A stretch of 51,553 nucleotides of DNA from Gammaproteobacteria bacterium (lineage in GTDB: Bacteria > Pseudomonadota > Gammaproteobacteria > Chromatiales > Chromatiaceae), in NCBI GenBank assembly GCA_024275295.1, contig JAJRZI010000098.1:1-51553 (forward strand). The letters are read 5' to 3'. Shown piece after piece: positions 40,481-50,829 of this stretch (its first letter is position 1; the number at the start of each line of letters is the position of its first letter). Under the pieces are notes generated by a model, which had not been told where the DNA came from, ran no database searches, and saw only the letters and a program-made list of their open reading frames with translations. The position numbers were made by a program, and so were the translations under genes.

Positions 40481-40928
40481 GAAGGAATGTTGGAATGAGG
40501 GGCTCTGGGAACTCGTCCCAGGCCAGCGGACATTTCCACTGACCCCGCCGTTACCCGGTAATGATAATATCCTGCCGATCAGGACCGAAGAGGATCTCAA
40601 GGCGGAGGGCGTTTTCATGCGAAACTGCGTTGGTGCATACGTTCCTCTTGCCAAGCACGGCTTTTGCTACATCTATCGGGTTATTTTCACGCAACGGGCA
40701 ACGCTGGAGCTTGTTAATAGGGCATACCCCCGCAAACTGCTTGATCTGACCGAACCAAGTAAAATCAAGCTGCCGCCACTTACAAACGAACAAGTGGCAC
40801 GAATCATGAGCTGGGACGATGGTATCGAGCTCGGCCAACTCGAATGCCATGCAAACCAGCCAGCATCTACTGTAACCTTGGAGGCTATTGAGGATTGGCT
40901 ATGTAATGAGCTAGGTAGTCAGGTATAA
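40470..40928 (+). pseudogene. C-terminal fragment of a PcfJ-like protein
   Basis: The frame gives PLPGNDNILPIRTEEDLKAEG, then MRNCVGAYVPLAKHGFCYIYRV and RATLELVNR, the core of PcfJ-like proteins of mobile elements. The family is several hundred residues long; only about the last 140 remain, starting abruptly near 40475 where the minus-strand fragment also breaks. It is probably a relic of earlier cargo. The ATG at 40470 is the only in-frame start near the junction and has no evident ribosome-binding site. Confidence 0.55.
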
Positions 40929-40985
40929 CAATGGCAAAAATGAGTTTTTGGTGGTACTTTACCCTCACTGTACCAACCGATAATA

Positions 40986-41096
40986 GCAAGCGGGGTGGTA
41001 TAGGGGGTGTGAAAGCGCATAACCTATTGATTTATATATGTGTGCCACGGCCTGCAAAGCCGTGGACCTCGGTTCGATTCCGGGCTCAGCCTCCAT
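40986..41096 (+). repeat. Right end of island unit 2 plus third tRNA-Cys 3' copy
   Basis: 40986-41047 (GCAAGCGGGGTGGTATAGGG ... TAACCTATTGA ...) is the 62-nt counterpart of 30008-30069. 41048-41096 repeats the tRNA-Cys 3' half through CCAT. What follows is probably the original chromosomal sequence beyond tRNA-Cys. Confidence 0.85.
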
Positions 41097-41109
41097 ATCT
41101 AAAATAGAT

Positions 41110-41132
41110 AAGGCGCTTTTTAGCGCCTTTTT
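41110..41132 (+). terminator. Intrinsic terminator after the third tRNA-Cys copy
   Basis: AAGGCGC and GCGCCTT flank TTTTTA and are followed by TTTT. It is best explained as the original terminator of tRNA-Cys, displaced 12 kb by the island. Confidence 0.75.
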
Positions 41133-41205
41133 CTTTGCCTGATATCCCTTAAATACCTGTCAACAGCGGCCTAATAATGCCAAAAAACGCCTATCAGGGG
41201 TGTCA

Positions 41206-41370
41206 GTGTATTATCTCAGAAAGGTTCTTATTGCATATAAGCTGATGCCCCTGATCATGCAGAATGACAAGAACCTCCTGGCTGCCAGTTGTGAGTGTAT
41301 TGGGGATCTCAGGATTTTGGATATCACTTACGATTGGGCAGAGCAACTGATTGTTCTAGATTTAAAGTGA
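41206..41370 (+). CDS. Possible 54-residue small protein or gene remnant
   Basis: From GTG 41206, with AGGGG 5 nt upstream, the frame reads MYYLRKVLIAYKLMPLIMQN and ends in AEQLIVLDLK-stop. Composition looks protein-like, but I recognise no family. It overlaps the aceF stop region by 9 nt on the opposite strand. It may be the tail of a gene lost during island insertion. The rest of the 41133-41205 gap is empty. Confidence 0.25.
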   Translation: MYYLRKVLIAYKLMPLIMQNDKNLLAASCECIGDLRILDITYDWAEQLIVLDLK

Positions 41371-42702
41371 CAGGTTCCTGATGTCCGACAACATGTTGCT
41401 TAGATAGCGGGTGAAACGCACACCGTCGGCGCCGTCGATGACTCGGTGATCATAGGAGAGTGAGAAGGGCAGGATCAGCCGGGGGACGAATTCCCCGTCG
41501 CTATAGACCGGTTTCATGGCTGCCCGGGACACGCCGAGGATGGCAACTTCCGGCGCATTCACGATGGGGGTGAAGGCGGTGCCGCCGATCCCCCCCAGGC
41601 TCGAGATCGTGAACGAGCCGCCCTGCATATCCGCTGGTGTCAGTCTCTTCTCGCGGGCCTTGGTGCCCAGCTCGCTTAGTTCCCGCGCCAGGTCGAACAG
41701 GCCTTTACAATCAGCATTGCGCACCACGGGAACCACCAGCCCGGCGTTGGTATCCACTGCGAAGCCGATATGGAAGTATTTCTTGATGACCAGGTTTTTG
41801 CCGCCCGGGTCCAATGAGGCATTGAAATGAGGATATTTTTTCAAGGCGACGACAGTGGCCTTCATCAAAAAGGCCAGCAGGGTCAGCTTGAAACTTTGTT
41901 GCGATGAGTCTTTGGTTTGTGCTTTGCAGAATGCCTCAAGATCGGTGATATCGGCTTCGTCGAACTGGGTGACATGTGGGATCGTCAGCCAGTTCCGGTG
42001 CAGGTTAGTGCCGGAGAGGGTTTTGATGCGTGGGAGGGGTCGGATCTTGATCTCGCCGAACTTGGTGTAATCGACTGCTGGCATTTTTGGCAGAACCAGA
42101 TCGTGACTGGGAATCTCCTCTGCTTTTGCCATGGCTCCTTTGACGAAGAGCTGGACATCTCCTTTCAAGATCCGTCCCTTGGGGCCAGAGCCTGTCACTT
42201 GGGTCAGATCGACACCCAGCTCCCGGGAAATGCGGCGTACGGCGGGGCTGGCATGGGGTTTTGAGGTGTTTTCGTCCGTTGATTTTGGCGGGACAGGGGG
42301 AGGGGAGAGGGCCTTCTCACCCGGTAGTGGTGTTGACTCAGCAGCAGCTTCGATTTGCCGTGACGGGAGGGCTGTATCTGGCGTTACTGGAACAGTCTCG
42401 GCCTGCTCAGGGGCGGACAGGCTGGATGTGCTGGTTTCAGTGGCAGGCGCTCCCAGTTCATCCGCTACCTCCAGGATCAGGATAAGATCACCTTGCGTGA
42501 CCTTATCTCCCACCGTCACTTTCAGTTCTCTGATGACGCCGGTATGGGGAGAGGGGATCTCCATGGTGGCCTTGTCGCTCTCCAGTGTGATCAGCGGCTC
42601 CTCTGCTGTGACTCTGTCTTCGGGCGCGACCAGGATTTCGATAACCTCCGCCTGTTCGATGTCACCGATGTCGGGAATCAGGATCTCTTTTAGTGTGCTC
42701 AA
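41362..42702 (-). CDS. aceF: Dihydrolipoyl acetyltransferase (E2 of pyruvate dehydrogenase)
   Basis: A 446-residue E2 core subunit. One N-terminal lipoyl domain carries the lipoyl Lys in LESDKATMEIPSPH. An Ala/Pro/Ser-rich linker, the E1/E3-binding domain (SPAVRRISRELGVDLTQVTGSG) and the catalytic acetyltransferase domain ending SYDHRVIDGADGVRF follow. A single lipoyl domain is fewer than the three of E. coli but common elsewhere. The start is TTG, supported by GGAG 8 nt upstream. It lies 13 nt after aceE. The lpd gene is not in view. Confidence 0.95.
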   Translation of the reverse strand: MSTLKEILIPDIGDIEQAEVIEILVAPEDRVTAEEPLITLESDKATMEIPSPHTGVIRELKVTVGDKVTQGDLILILEVADELGAPATETSTSSLSAPEQAETVPVTPDTALPSRQIEAAAESTPLPGEKALSPPPVPPKSTDENTSKPHASPAVRRISRELGVDLTQVTGSGPKGRILKGDVQLFVKGAMAKAEEIPSHDLVLPKMPAVDYTKFGEIKIRPLPRIKTLSGTNLHRNWLTIPHVTQFDEADITDLEAFCKAQTKDSSQQSFKLTLLAFLMKATVVALKKYPHFNASLDPGGKNLVIKKYFHIGFAVDTNAGLVVPVVRNADCKGLFDLARELSELGTKAREKRLTPADMQGGSFTISSLGGIGGTAFTPIVNAPEVAILGVSRAAMKPVYSDGEFVPRLILPFSLSYDHRVIDGADGVRFTRYLSNMLSDIRNLSL

Positions 42703-42715
42703 GGCAGTTGCTCCA

Positions 42716-45365
42716 TTACACTGTTACCGGGTCAGGCCTTTCAGGGTTGATGTCATATTTCTTGATCGCCTCTGCTACCCTGCTCTGCGGAATATCACCC
42801 CCTTCCGCCAGGGATTGAAGGGCGGCCAGGGTGATGTAATGGCGGTTGATCTCGAAGAATCTGCGCAGCGCCTCGCGGGTGTCGCTACGGCCAAAGCCGT
42901 CAGTGCCAAGTACTCTATAGGGGGCCGGAATAAAGGCTCTGACCTGGTCGGCATGCTGTTTTATATAGTCTGTGGCTGCCACCACCGGCCCCTTTCTTCC
43001 CTTGAGTTGTTGCGTAAGATAGCACTCACGCGCCTGCTCCTCTGGATGCAACAGATTCCAGCGCTGTACTGCAAGGCCATCCCGGCGCAGCTCGTTGAAG
43101 CTGGTGGTGCTCCAAATATCTGCACTGATTCCAAAATCCTCTTTCAACAGTTCAGCTGCCGCCAAGACCTCGCGTAGAATGGCCCCGCTGCCCAATAGCT
43201 GCACTCTGGGGGCTTCTGTTTTATCGCCTTCTTGCAATAGATAGATACCCTTGAGAATTCCCTCTGTGACCCCTTCGGGCAGGGCGGGGTGGGTATAGTT
43301 CTCATTCATGGTGGTGATGTAGTAAAAGATGTTTTCCCGCTCTTGATACATGCGCCGCAGCCCGTCATGAATGATCACCGCCAGCTCATAGGCGAAGGTG
43401 GGATCGTAGGCGATACAGTTGGGTATGGTGGCTGCAAGATGGTGGCTGTGGCCGTCCTGGTGTTGCAGCCCTTCCCCGGCCAGTGTGGTGCGGCCTGAGG
43501 TGGCACCGATCAGAAACCCCCGTGCCTGGATATCGCCTGCCGCCCAGGCCAGATCGCCGACCCGCTGAAAACCGAACATGGAGTAGTAGATATAGAAGGG
43601 GATCATGTTGATCCCATGATTGCTGTAGGCGGTTCCGGCGGCTATCCAGGAGGCGAGGGAACCGGCCTCATTGATCCCCTCGTGCAGGATCTGGCCATTC
43701 TTATCCTCCGGGTAATACATCACCTGCTCGATATCCACCGGCTCATAGAGTTGTCCAACGGATGAGTAGATCCCCAGTTGCCGGAACATCCCCTCCATGC
43801 CGAAGGTGCGGGCCTCATCAGGGACGATGGGTACAACGTAACGGCCGATATTCTTGTCCCGGACTAGTACCGCAAGCAGTTGGACAAAGGCCATGGTGGT
43901 GGAGATCTCCCGCTTATCCGACCCCTTCAGCAGCCGCTCAAATGCATTAAGATCGGGGATATCCAGCGTGTTTGCGGGTGGGCAGGTAGCCGCCCAGAGT
44001 CTTGCGCCGTTCGTGCAGATAGCGCATCTCAGGGCTATCCTGATCCGGCTTATAGAATGGAGCCTCGCCGATGTCGCTGTCGGAGATTGGGATATTAAAG
44101 CGGTCGCGGAAGGTTTTGAGCGCCTCTTCCCCCAGCTTTTTCTGCTGATGGGTGATGTTCTGCCCCTCACCGGCAATGCCCATGCCGTAGCCCTTGACCG
44201 TTTTGGCCAGGATGACGGTGGGTTGTCCCTGGTGTTTTACTGCAGCAGCGTAGGCGGCGTAGACCTTGCTAGGGTCGTGTCCTCCCCGGTTGAGCCGCCA
44301 GATATCCTCATCGCTCATGTTGGCGACCATATCCTGTAGCTCTGGATACTTATTGAAGAAGTGCTCGCGGGTGTAGCTGCCACCTTTCACCTGATAATTC
44401 TGGTAGTCGCCATCGACGGCCTCCTCCATGCGTTGGAGCAGGATGCCATCCTTGTCCCGGGCCAGCAGCGGGTCCCAATAGGAGCCCCAGATCACCTTGA
44501 TGACGTTCCAGCCTGCGCCACGGAACACCGCCTCCAGCTCCTGGATGATCTTGCCGTTGCCCCGTACCGGGCCATCCAACCGTTGCAGATTACAGTTAAC
44601 CACAAAGATTAGATTATCCAGCTTCTCCCTTGCCGCCAGCGAGATGGCGCCCAATGACTCCGGCTCGTCCATCTCACCATCCCCCAGGAAGGCCCAGACC
44701 TTGCGTTCATGGGCGCAGAGGATTTCGCGGTTGCAGAGGTATTTTAGGAATCGCGCCTGGTAGATGGCCATCAATGAACTCAACCCCATAGAGACAGTGG
44801 GGAACTGCCAGAAGTCCGGCATCAACCGGGGGTGGGGGTAGGAGGAGAGACCGCTGTCCCCATGCGCCTCACGGCGAAAGTGGTGCAGTTGCTCTTCCGA
44901 TAACCGCCCTTCAAGAAAGGCGCGGGCGTAGATGCCCGGGGCGGAGTGACCCTGAAAGAAGATAAGGTCGCCACCGTGGCCCTCTCCGGGGGCGTGGAAA
45001 AAGTGGTTGAATCCCACCTCAAACAGGGTGGCGGCGGAGGCGAAGCTGGCGATATGCCCGCCCAGGCCGTTATATTTTTTGTTGGCTTTAACCACCATAG
45101 CCATGGCGTTCCAGCGGATGAAGGCCTTGATACGGCGCTCCATGGCACGGTCGCCGGGAAAGTGTGCTTCTGCTGATGGTGGTATGGTGTTGATATAGGC
45201 GGTGTTGGCGCTATAGGGTAGATAGGCACCGGAGCGGCGAGCCTTGTCAATCAACCTCTCCAGCAGATAGTGGGCGCGTTCTACCCCCTCATGCTCCAGG
45301 ACGGAATCCAATGCCTCGATCCACTCCTGAGTCTCTTGGCTATCAATGTCAGCTTTTGTATCCAT
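42716..45365 (-). pseudogene. aceE: Pyruvate dehydrogenase E1 component, frameshifted
   Basis: The homodimeric ThDP-dependent E1 converts pyruvate to acetyl-CoA with AceF and Lpd. The first frame (45365 to 43947) has the family N-terminus, GDGEMDEPESLGAIS and KTVKGYGMG, and ends after LGGYLPTRKHAGYPRS. The second frame (from about 43972 to 42716) resumes with NTLDIPDLNAFERLLKG and continues to the normal C-terminus (VLGTDGFGRSDTREALRRFFE). Dropping one base from the AAA run (plus strand TTT, 43971-43973) would join them as LPTRNTLDIPDL and give 882 residues, the normal size. It is either a real +1 lesion or a homopolymer error. If real, the PDH route is lost unless a second E1 exists. Confidence 0.9.
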
Positions 45366-45405
45366 TGTTTATGCCTATCCAGTTGGCTCGTTACAGAGTG
45401 CTGCA

Positions 45406-45753
45406 TTATCTATAAGCGTGGTGCTCCACCAATGCATCCAACTTGGCGGCGCAGATGAAATCATTATCAGAGAGTCCATCTACGGCATGAGTGCTGTAGT
45501 GCACCTTGCATTAATTGTAGCCCACCTCTGAAATGGGGTGGTGATCTTCTCGGTGTGAGATCCAGGCCATGGCGTTAACAAAGGCGATGGTCTGATAGTG
45601 GTCTTTAAAGCGGAAGGTGCGGTTAATCTCGGTGTTCGCATCATTGAGTTCCCACTGCTGTATCTGCTGAAGATAGACCTGTGTTGCCTCTGTGCTCAGA
45701 GGAACGGTTTTGCTCTGGCATGGTGTACAGAGCATTGCATTAAGATCGCTCAT
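45406..45753 (-). pseudogene. phhB: Pterin-4a-carbinolamine dehydratase, interrupted by in-frame TAA
   Basis: PCD/PhhB dehydrates 4a-hydroxytetrahydrobiopterin and serves as a DCoH-like protein. The frame from ATG 45753 (AAGGAG upstream) encodes MSDLNAMLCTPCQSKTVPLS and the motif WISHREDHHPISEVGYN, then TAA at 45511-45513 (codon 81). The same frame goes on [18 protein letters not shown] and ends at 45406, giving 115 residues, the normal length. Relatives have Arg, Lys or Thr at the stopped codon. One base change explains it. The product would lack the last strand and helix. Confidence 0.85.
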
Positions 45754-45850
45754 TTGAACTCCTTCTTTATGTTTTTCCATCAATGGATATGGGGAAAGCC
45801 ATTCTGGGGAATGGATTGTCGCCTTTCTATACTAGGATTATAGATTATAC

Positions 45851-46384
45851 TTGACAATAGCAGTCAGGTATTTAAAGAGTGATGCAAGGAGAGGGAAAGT
45901 CAACATAATCGAATATGCACTGAAGATGGAGAGAGAGGGTGAGGATTATTACCGTGGTTTGGCAGCAAAGGCGGGCAATAAGGGGATTGAGGGTATCTTC
46001 CATACACTGGCAGACGCAGAGGCCAAACATTACCAGGCATTGTTGCAGTTGAGGGATAACCTGCCGCTCCCCGTCTATGATGAAAATATCCTTTTATACG
46101 CCAAGAACGTCTTCCAGCAGATGCGCTTGGATCAAGATCCCATCAATGTGCAGGATGATCAGGTGGAGGCCTACAAAAAGGCTTGTCAGATAGAGAAGGA
46201 GAGCAGGGAATTCTATCTGCAAAAGGCCGAAGAGCTGCCTAATCAGGCCGAAAAGGAGCTCTGCCTGAAGATAGCTGAAGAGGAGATGCAGCACTATATC
46301 CTGCTCGATGCGATGATCGACTTTATATCCAGGCCCTATACCTGGTTGGAAAATGCTGAATGGAGTCATCCGGATAGTTATTAA
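45851..46384 (+). CDS. Rubrerythrin/ferritin-like diiron protein
   Basis: A four-helix-bundle protein with repeated Glu-rich helices: MEREGEDYYRGLAAKAGN, ADAEAKHYQALLQL, EKESREFYLQKAEELPN and EEEMQHYILLDAMID. Two ExxH-type pairs fit a diiron site used in peroxide reduction or iron handling. There is no C-terminal rubredoxin domain. The start is uncertain: TTG 45851 is the only legal in-frame start, but AAGGAG lies 7 nt before GTC AAC ATA ATC GAA, where relatives start MNIIEYALKM. The true start may be a mutated GTG there, giving about 160 residues. fumC follows 9 nt after. Confidence 0.75.
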   Translation: MTIAVRYLKSDARRGKVNIIEYALKMEREGEDYYRGLAAKAGNKGIEGIFHTLADAEAKHYQALLQLRDNLPLPVYDENILLYAKNVFQQMRLDQDPINVQDDQVEAYKKACQIEKESREFYLQKAEELPNQAEKELCLKIAEEEMQHYILLDAMIDFISRPYTWLENAEWSHPDSY

Positions 46385-46393
46385 GGAGCGGCT

Positions 46394-47773
46394 ATGTCTA
46401 AATCAGGATATCGTGTTGTAAGAGATAGCATGGGTGAACTGAAGGTTCCCAGTGATGCCCTCTATTCTGCCCAGACTCAAAGGGCGTTGAACAACTTCCC
46501 TATGAGCGGCCTTACCATGCCGTCCCGTTTTATCCAGGCTATTGCCATGATCAAGAAGGCGGCGGCGGAGGTTAATGCCGAACTGGGCCTGCTTGATCTA
46601 GATATTGCAGATGCCATAGCCGCTGCTGCTGATGAGATTATTGCTGGCAAGCACCTGGAACAGTTTCCGGTAGATCTGTTCCAAACCGGCTCTGGCACCA
46701 GCACCAACATGAACCTCAATGAGGTGTTAGCGACCCTGGCCAGCCGTAGCGCCGGGGTGGTCAGCCCCAATGATCATGTCAACATGGGGCAGAGCAGCAA
46801 TGATGTTATTCCCACAGCCATTCATCTAAGCGCTGCCATCGCCCTTGATGAGCTGCTATTGCCAGCACTGGATCATCTGGCAGAGACCATCGGGAAAAAG
46901 GCCGTTGAGCTGAATGGCATCTGTAAAACCGGCCGTACCCATCTGATGGATGCCATGCCGATCCGTATGAGCCAGGAGTTAACGGGCTGGACCACTCAGA
47001 TTCACAAGGGCATAGAGCGTATCCAGAGTAGCTCCCCCCGCCTGCATCAGTTGGCTCAGGGAGGCACGGCAGTAGGCACCGGCATTAACACTCCCCTGGA
47101 TTTTGCACAGAGGATGACAGACAAACTCAGCCGCTATACCGGGCTGCCACTTATCCCCAGTAGCTCCTTCTTCGAGAGTCTCAGCTGTCAGGATACGGCG
47201 GTGGAACTCTCCGGCCAGCTCAAGGTGGTAGCCATCAGCATTATGAAAATCTCCAATGATCTGCGCTGGATGAACAGCGGCCCTCTGGCTGGTCTGGGTG
47301 AGATTGAGCTGCCGCCACTACAGCCTGGTTCCAGCATTATGCCGGGCAAGGTGAACCCGGTGATCCCTGAAGCCACTTCAATGATTGCTGCCCAGGTGAT
47401 CGGCAATGATGCCACCATCACCGTGGCTGGTCAGTCTGGCAACTTCCAGCTCAACACCATGCTGCCGGTCATCGCCTACAACCTGCTGCAAAGCATTGAA
47501 CTGCTGGCCAGTGCAGCTAGGCAGCTTGCAGACAAGGCGATCAAAGGATTCAAAGTGAAGGAGGGAAATCTTCAACACCCATTGACCAACAACCCCATTC
47601 TGATCACTGCTCTGACACCTGTCATCGGCTATCTGAAGGCAGCAGAGATAACCAAACGGGCCTACGAAGAAGGGCGCCCTGTAATTGATATTGTAGAGGA
47701 AGAGACCCAACTCTCCCGCAGTGAGCTAGAGTACCTATTGGATCCCATAAAATTAACCTTGGGTGGGATTTAA
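46394..47773 (+). CDS. fumC: Fumarate hydratase class II
   Basis: A 459-residue iron-free fumarase. Signatures are [13 protein letters not shown] near the start, [14 protein letters not shown], the His-containing [13 protein letters not shown], and [15 protein letters not shown] in the lyase superfamily loop, with PGK rather than the PAK of aspartase. It resembles the Pseudomonas FumC1 type. AAGGAG lies 9 nt before the ATG. It is probably cotranscribed with the rubrerythrin-like gene and acnA, as an oxidative-stress-tolerant TCA pair. Confidence 0.95.
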   Translation: MSKSGYRVVRDSMGELKVPSDALYSAQTQRALNNFPMSGLTMPSRFIQAIAMIKKAAAEVNAELGLLDLDIADAIAAAADEIIAGKHLEQFPVDLFQTGSGTSTNMNLNEVLATLASRSAGVVSPNDHVNMGQSSNDVIPTAIHLSAAIALDELLLPALDHLAETIGKKAVELNGICKTGRTHLMDAMPIRMSQELTGWTTQIHKGIERIQSSSPRLHQLAQGGTAVGTGINTPLDFAQRMTDKLSRYTGLPLIPSSSFFESLSCQDTAVELSGQLKVVAISIMKISNDLRWMNSGPLAGLGEIELPPLQPGSSIMPGKVNPVIPEATSMIAAQVIGNDATITVAGQSGNFQLNTMLPVIAYNLLQSIELLASAARQLADKAIKGFKVKEGNLQHPLTNNPILITALTPVIGYLKAAEITKRAYEEGRPVIDIVEEETQLSRSELEYLLDPIKLTLGGI

Positions 47774-47810
47774 AAATAGAATCAACTTGCTCAAAGACAG
47801 GCCCATCGCA

Positions 47811-50483
47811 ATGAAAAACAGCTTTAATACGAAAACCTCACTTGATGTCGCTGGTAAGGCGTATGAAATCTTCAGCCTGAAGGTACTGGATGAGCAGTAT
47901 GACATCAGCCGTCTGCCCTTTTCACTGAAGATATTGCTTGAGAACCTCCTGCGTCTGGAGGATGGAGAGAACATCAGCCGGGAGGATATCGTGGCTCTCG
48001 CCCAATGGAATCCTGAAGCTGCTGAGAGCAGAGAGATCGCCTTTACCCCCGCCCGGGTGCTGCTGCAGGATCTTACCGGTGTCCCTGCCGTAGTGGATCT
48101 GGCGGCAATGCGTGAGGCGATGAGGGATCTGGGCGGTGATCCGGATCAGATCAATCCGCTCTCTCCCGTTGATCTGGTCATCGACCACTCGGTGCAGGTG
48201 GATGCCTTTAGAAGCAACCAGGCCTTTGATCTGAATGTTCAGCTGGAATTTCAGCGCAACCGTGAGCGCTACGCCTTTCTTCGCTGGGGTCAGAAGGCCT
48301 TCTCTAATTTCAGAGTGGTGCCGCCGGATACGGGTATCGTTCACCAGATCAATCTGGAGTACCTCGCCCAGGTGGTCTTTTGTCGGGAGGCTGATGGTGT
48401 CCGTTATGCCTATCCGGATACCCTGGTGGGCACCGACTCCCACACCACCATGATCAACGCCCTTGGGGTTTTGGGGTGGGGCGTGGGCGGCATAGAGGCT
48501 GAGGCCGGGATGCTGGGGCAGCCCATCAGCATGCTGATTCCACAGGTGATGGGACTCCGGCTAAAAGGGAAGCTGGCAGAAGGAACCACCGCGACTGATC
48601 TGGTGCTGACGGTGACTCAAATGCTGCGCCACCATGGTGTAGTGGGCAAGTTTGTGGAGTTCTTTGGAGAGGGGCTTGATCATCTGCCCCTGGCCGATCG
48701 TGCCACCCTCGCCAATATGGCACCGGAGTACGGAGCCACCTGCGGCATCTTCCCCATTGACGATGAAACCCTGCGCTATCTTGAGCTGACAGGGCGAACC
48801 CCGGAACAGATCGCACTGGTAGAGTCCTATGCCCGCACTCAAGGGCTGTTTCGGGAAAAGGGTGGGGTTGAGACCCACTACAGTGAGGTGCTGGAGCTGG
48901 ATCTCTCCAAGGTCGAGCCGAGCCTTGCAGGCCCCAAAAGGCCTCAGGATCGGGTCTCCCTGCGGCAGGCCAAAGCTGAATTCAATCAGGCGCGGCAAGA
49001 GATGATGGTGGAACGGGCTGTGGATGCAGTCCCCAGAGAGAGCAGAGTGGAGTTGGAGTCTGGACAATTTGAACTCAAGGATGGGGCAGTAGTGATTGCG
49101 GCTATCACCTCCTGCACCAACACCTCCAACCCATCTGTTCTGATCGGTGCAGGCCTGTTGGCACAGAAGGCCGTGGAGTATGGACTAAGCAGTAAGCCCT
49201 GGGTTAAAACCAGTTTTGCCCCCGGTTCCCTGGCGGTAACCAGTTACCTGGAGCAGGCGGGGCTTAGTGACCCCCTTGAGGCCTTGGGTTTCCACCTTGT
49301 GGGGTATGGCTGCACCACCTGTATCGGTAACTCTGGCCCTCTTCCGGAACCCATCAGTAAGGCAATCCAGGAGCAGGATCTGATTATGGCCTCGGTACTC
49401 TCCGGCAACCGTAACTTTGAGGGACGGATTCACCCTGATGTGCGGATGAACTATCTGGCCTCGCCACCCCTGGTGGTGGCCTACGCCATTGCCGGAACCA
49501 TGGACATTGATCTGTATAACGATCCCCTGGGAACCGGCAAGGATGGTGCCCCTATCTATCTGCGTGATATCTGGCCGGATAGCAGTGAGATTCAGTCTGT
49601 AGTCCAGCAGACTGTTGGTTCTGAGATGTTCAGCAAGGCCTATGATTCGGTCTTTAGTGGGGATGCGCTGTGGCAGTCCCTACAGACCCCAGCTTCTGGA
49701 ACCTATGCCTGGGCTCCGGATTCAACCTATATTCGGAAACCGGCATTTTTCTCCGGCATAACCCGGGAGCCGGAAGCGATAAAACCGATTGAAAACGCTC
49801 GGGTGCTGGCGCTGCTGGGTGATACCGTCACCACTGATCATATTTCACCGGCTGGTGCCATTGGGGCTGATACCCCTGCTGCCCAGTATCTTATCTCCCA
49901 CGGCATCCAGCAGAAGGATTTCAATACCTACGGCTCCCGCCGGGGTAACCATGAAGTGATGGTACGCGGCACCTTTGCCAACATTCGCTTGCGCAACCAG
50001 CTGGCACCGGGCACTGAAGGGGGGTGGACTACCTATCAACCCTCCAGTGAGCAGATGAGTATCTATGACGCTGCCATGCGCTACCAGGAAGAGGGGACGC
50101 CCCTGCTGGTATTGACAGGAGAGGAGTATGGCACCGGCTCTTCCCGGGACTGGGCGGCCAAAGGGACACTGTTATTGGGCGTCCGGGCTGTAATTGCCCG
50201 CAGTTTTGAACGGATCCACCGCTCTAATCTGGTGGGTATGGGGGTTCTTCCCCTTCAGTTCAAGCCGGGTGAAGGTGCAGAGAACCTGGGCCTTGATGGT
50301 AAGGAGAGCTACACCCTTGGGTAGATTCACAAGGGCATGAAAGAACTTTGTGTTATAGCGACCCCTGAACAGGGCGAGCCTGTCTGCTTTTCGGTCACTG
50401 TGCGTATCGACACCCCCAAGGAGTGGGACTACTTCCTGAATGGTGGCATACTCAACTACGTGCTGCGGCAACTGGTGGACTAA
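47811..50483 (+). pseudogene. acnA: Aconitate hydratase A, interrupted by in-frame TAG
   Basis: AcnA interconverts citrate and isocitrate with a [4Fe-4S] cluster. From ATG 47811 the frame has the family start ([18 protein letters not shown]), [20 protein letters not shown], the cluster Cys in [19 protein letters not shown] and [14 protein letters not shown], and the swivel domain ([17 protein letters not shown]). Codon 838 (50322-50324) is TAG. The same frame then continues MKELCVIATPEQGEPVCF and RIDTPKEWDYFLNGGI to TAA at 50481, completing the normal 890 residues. The short product lacks 53 C-terminal residues. An alternative GTG at 47763 overlaps the fumC stop and is less likely. Confidence 0.9.
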
Positions 50484-50524
50484 CCCGAATGAAGGAAGAG
50501 AGATGAGCTGGATGGAAAACCGGG

Positions 50525-50800
50525 CTATTGCTTTTTAGCCAGATCCGCCTTTAGCTTGGTCAGCTTGGCAAATGGCATCTTCTCTTCCTTAATGATTGCC
50601 TCAATATTTGTCCTGCTTTCAACCGTTGTCCGCTCTCTCAACTCATAGTAGAAAAGAATCGATTCTTGCTCCGCAGTGATAGCAATATCATCCTTGATCC
50701 CTTTGATCAGCCTCTCCACATCCACATCTGGCCTAAAAACAGATGAGCTTGTCAATGCGTTGAGGTAGCTATTATATTCAGCCTCTGCGGTATGACTCAT
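50525..50800 (-). CDS. Small hypothetical protein next to the IS, possibly truncated
   Basis: A 91-residue Glu/Lys-rich, helical protein (MSHTAEAEYNSYLNALTSSS to KLTKLKADLAKKQ) with no family I recognise. The open frame continues upstream into the insertion sequence end at 50830 (to an ATG at 50863 made of IS bases), so either ATG 50800 is the true start or the IS has cut off the original N-terminus. It converges with acnA. Confidence 0.45.
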   Translation of the reverse strand: MSHTAEAEYNSYLNALTSSSVFRPDVDVERLIKGIKDDIAITAEQESILFYYELRERTTVESRTNIEAIIKEEKMPFAKLTKLKADLAKKQ

Positions 50801-50829
50801 CTCTATTGGGGATAAATCATTAAGCAATC

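Noticed and set aside
46394-47773. Aspartate ammonia-lyase instead of fumarase
   Set aside because: The signature loop is [12 protein letters not shown], not the PAK form of aspartase, and the whole sequence resembles FumC1.
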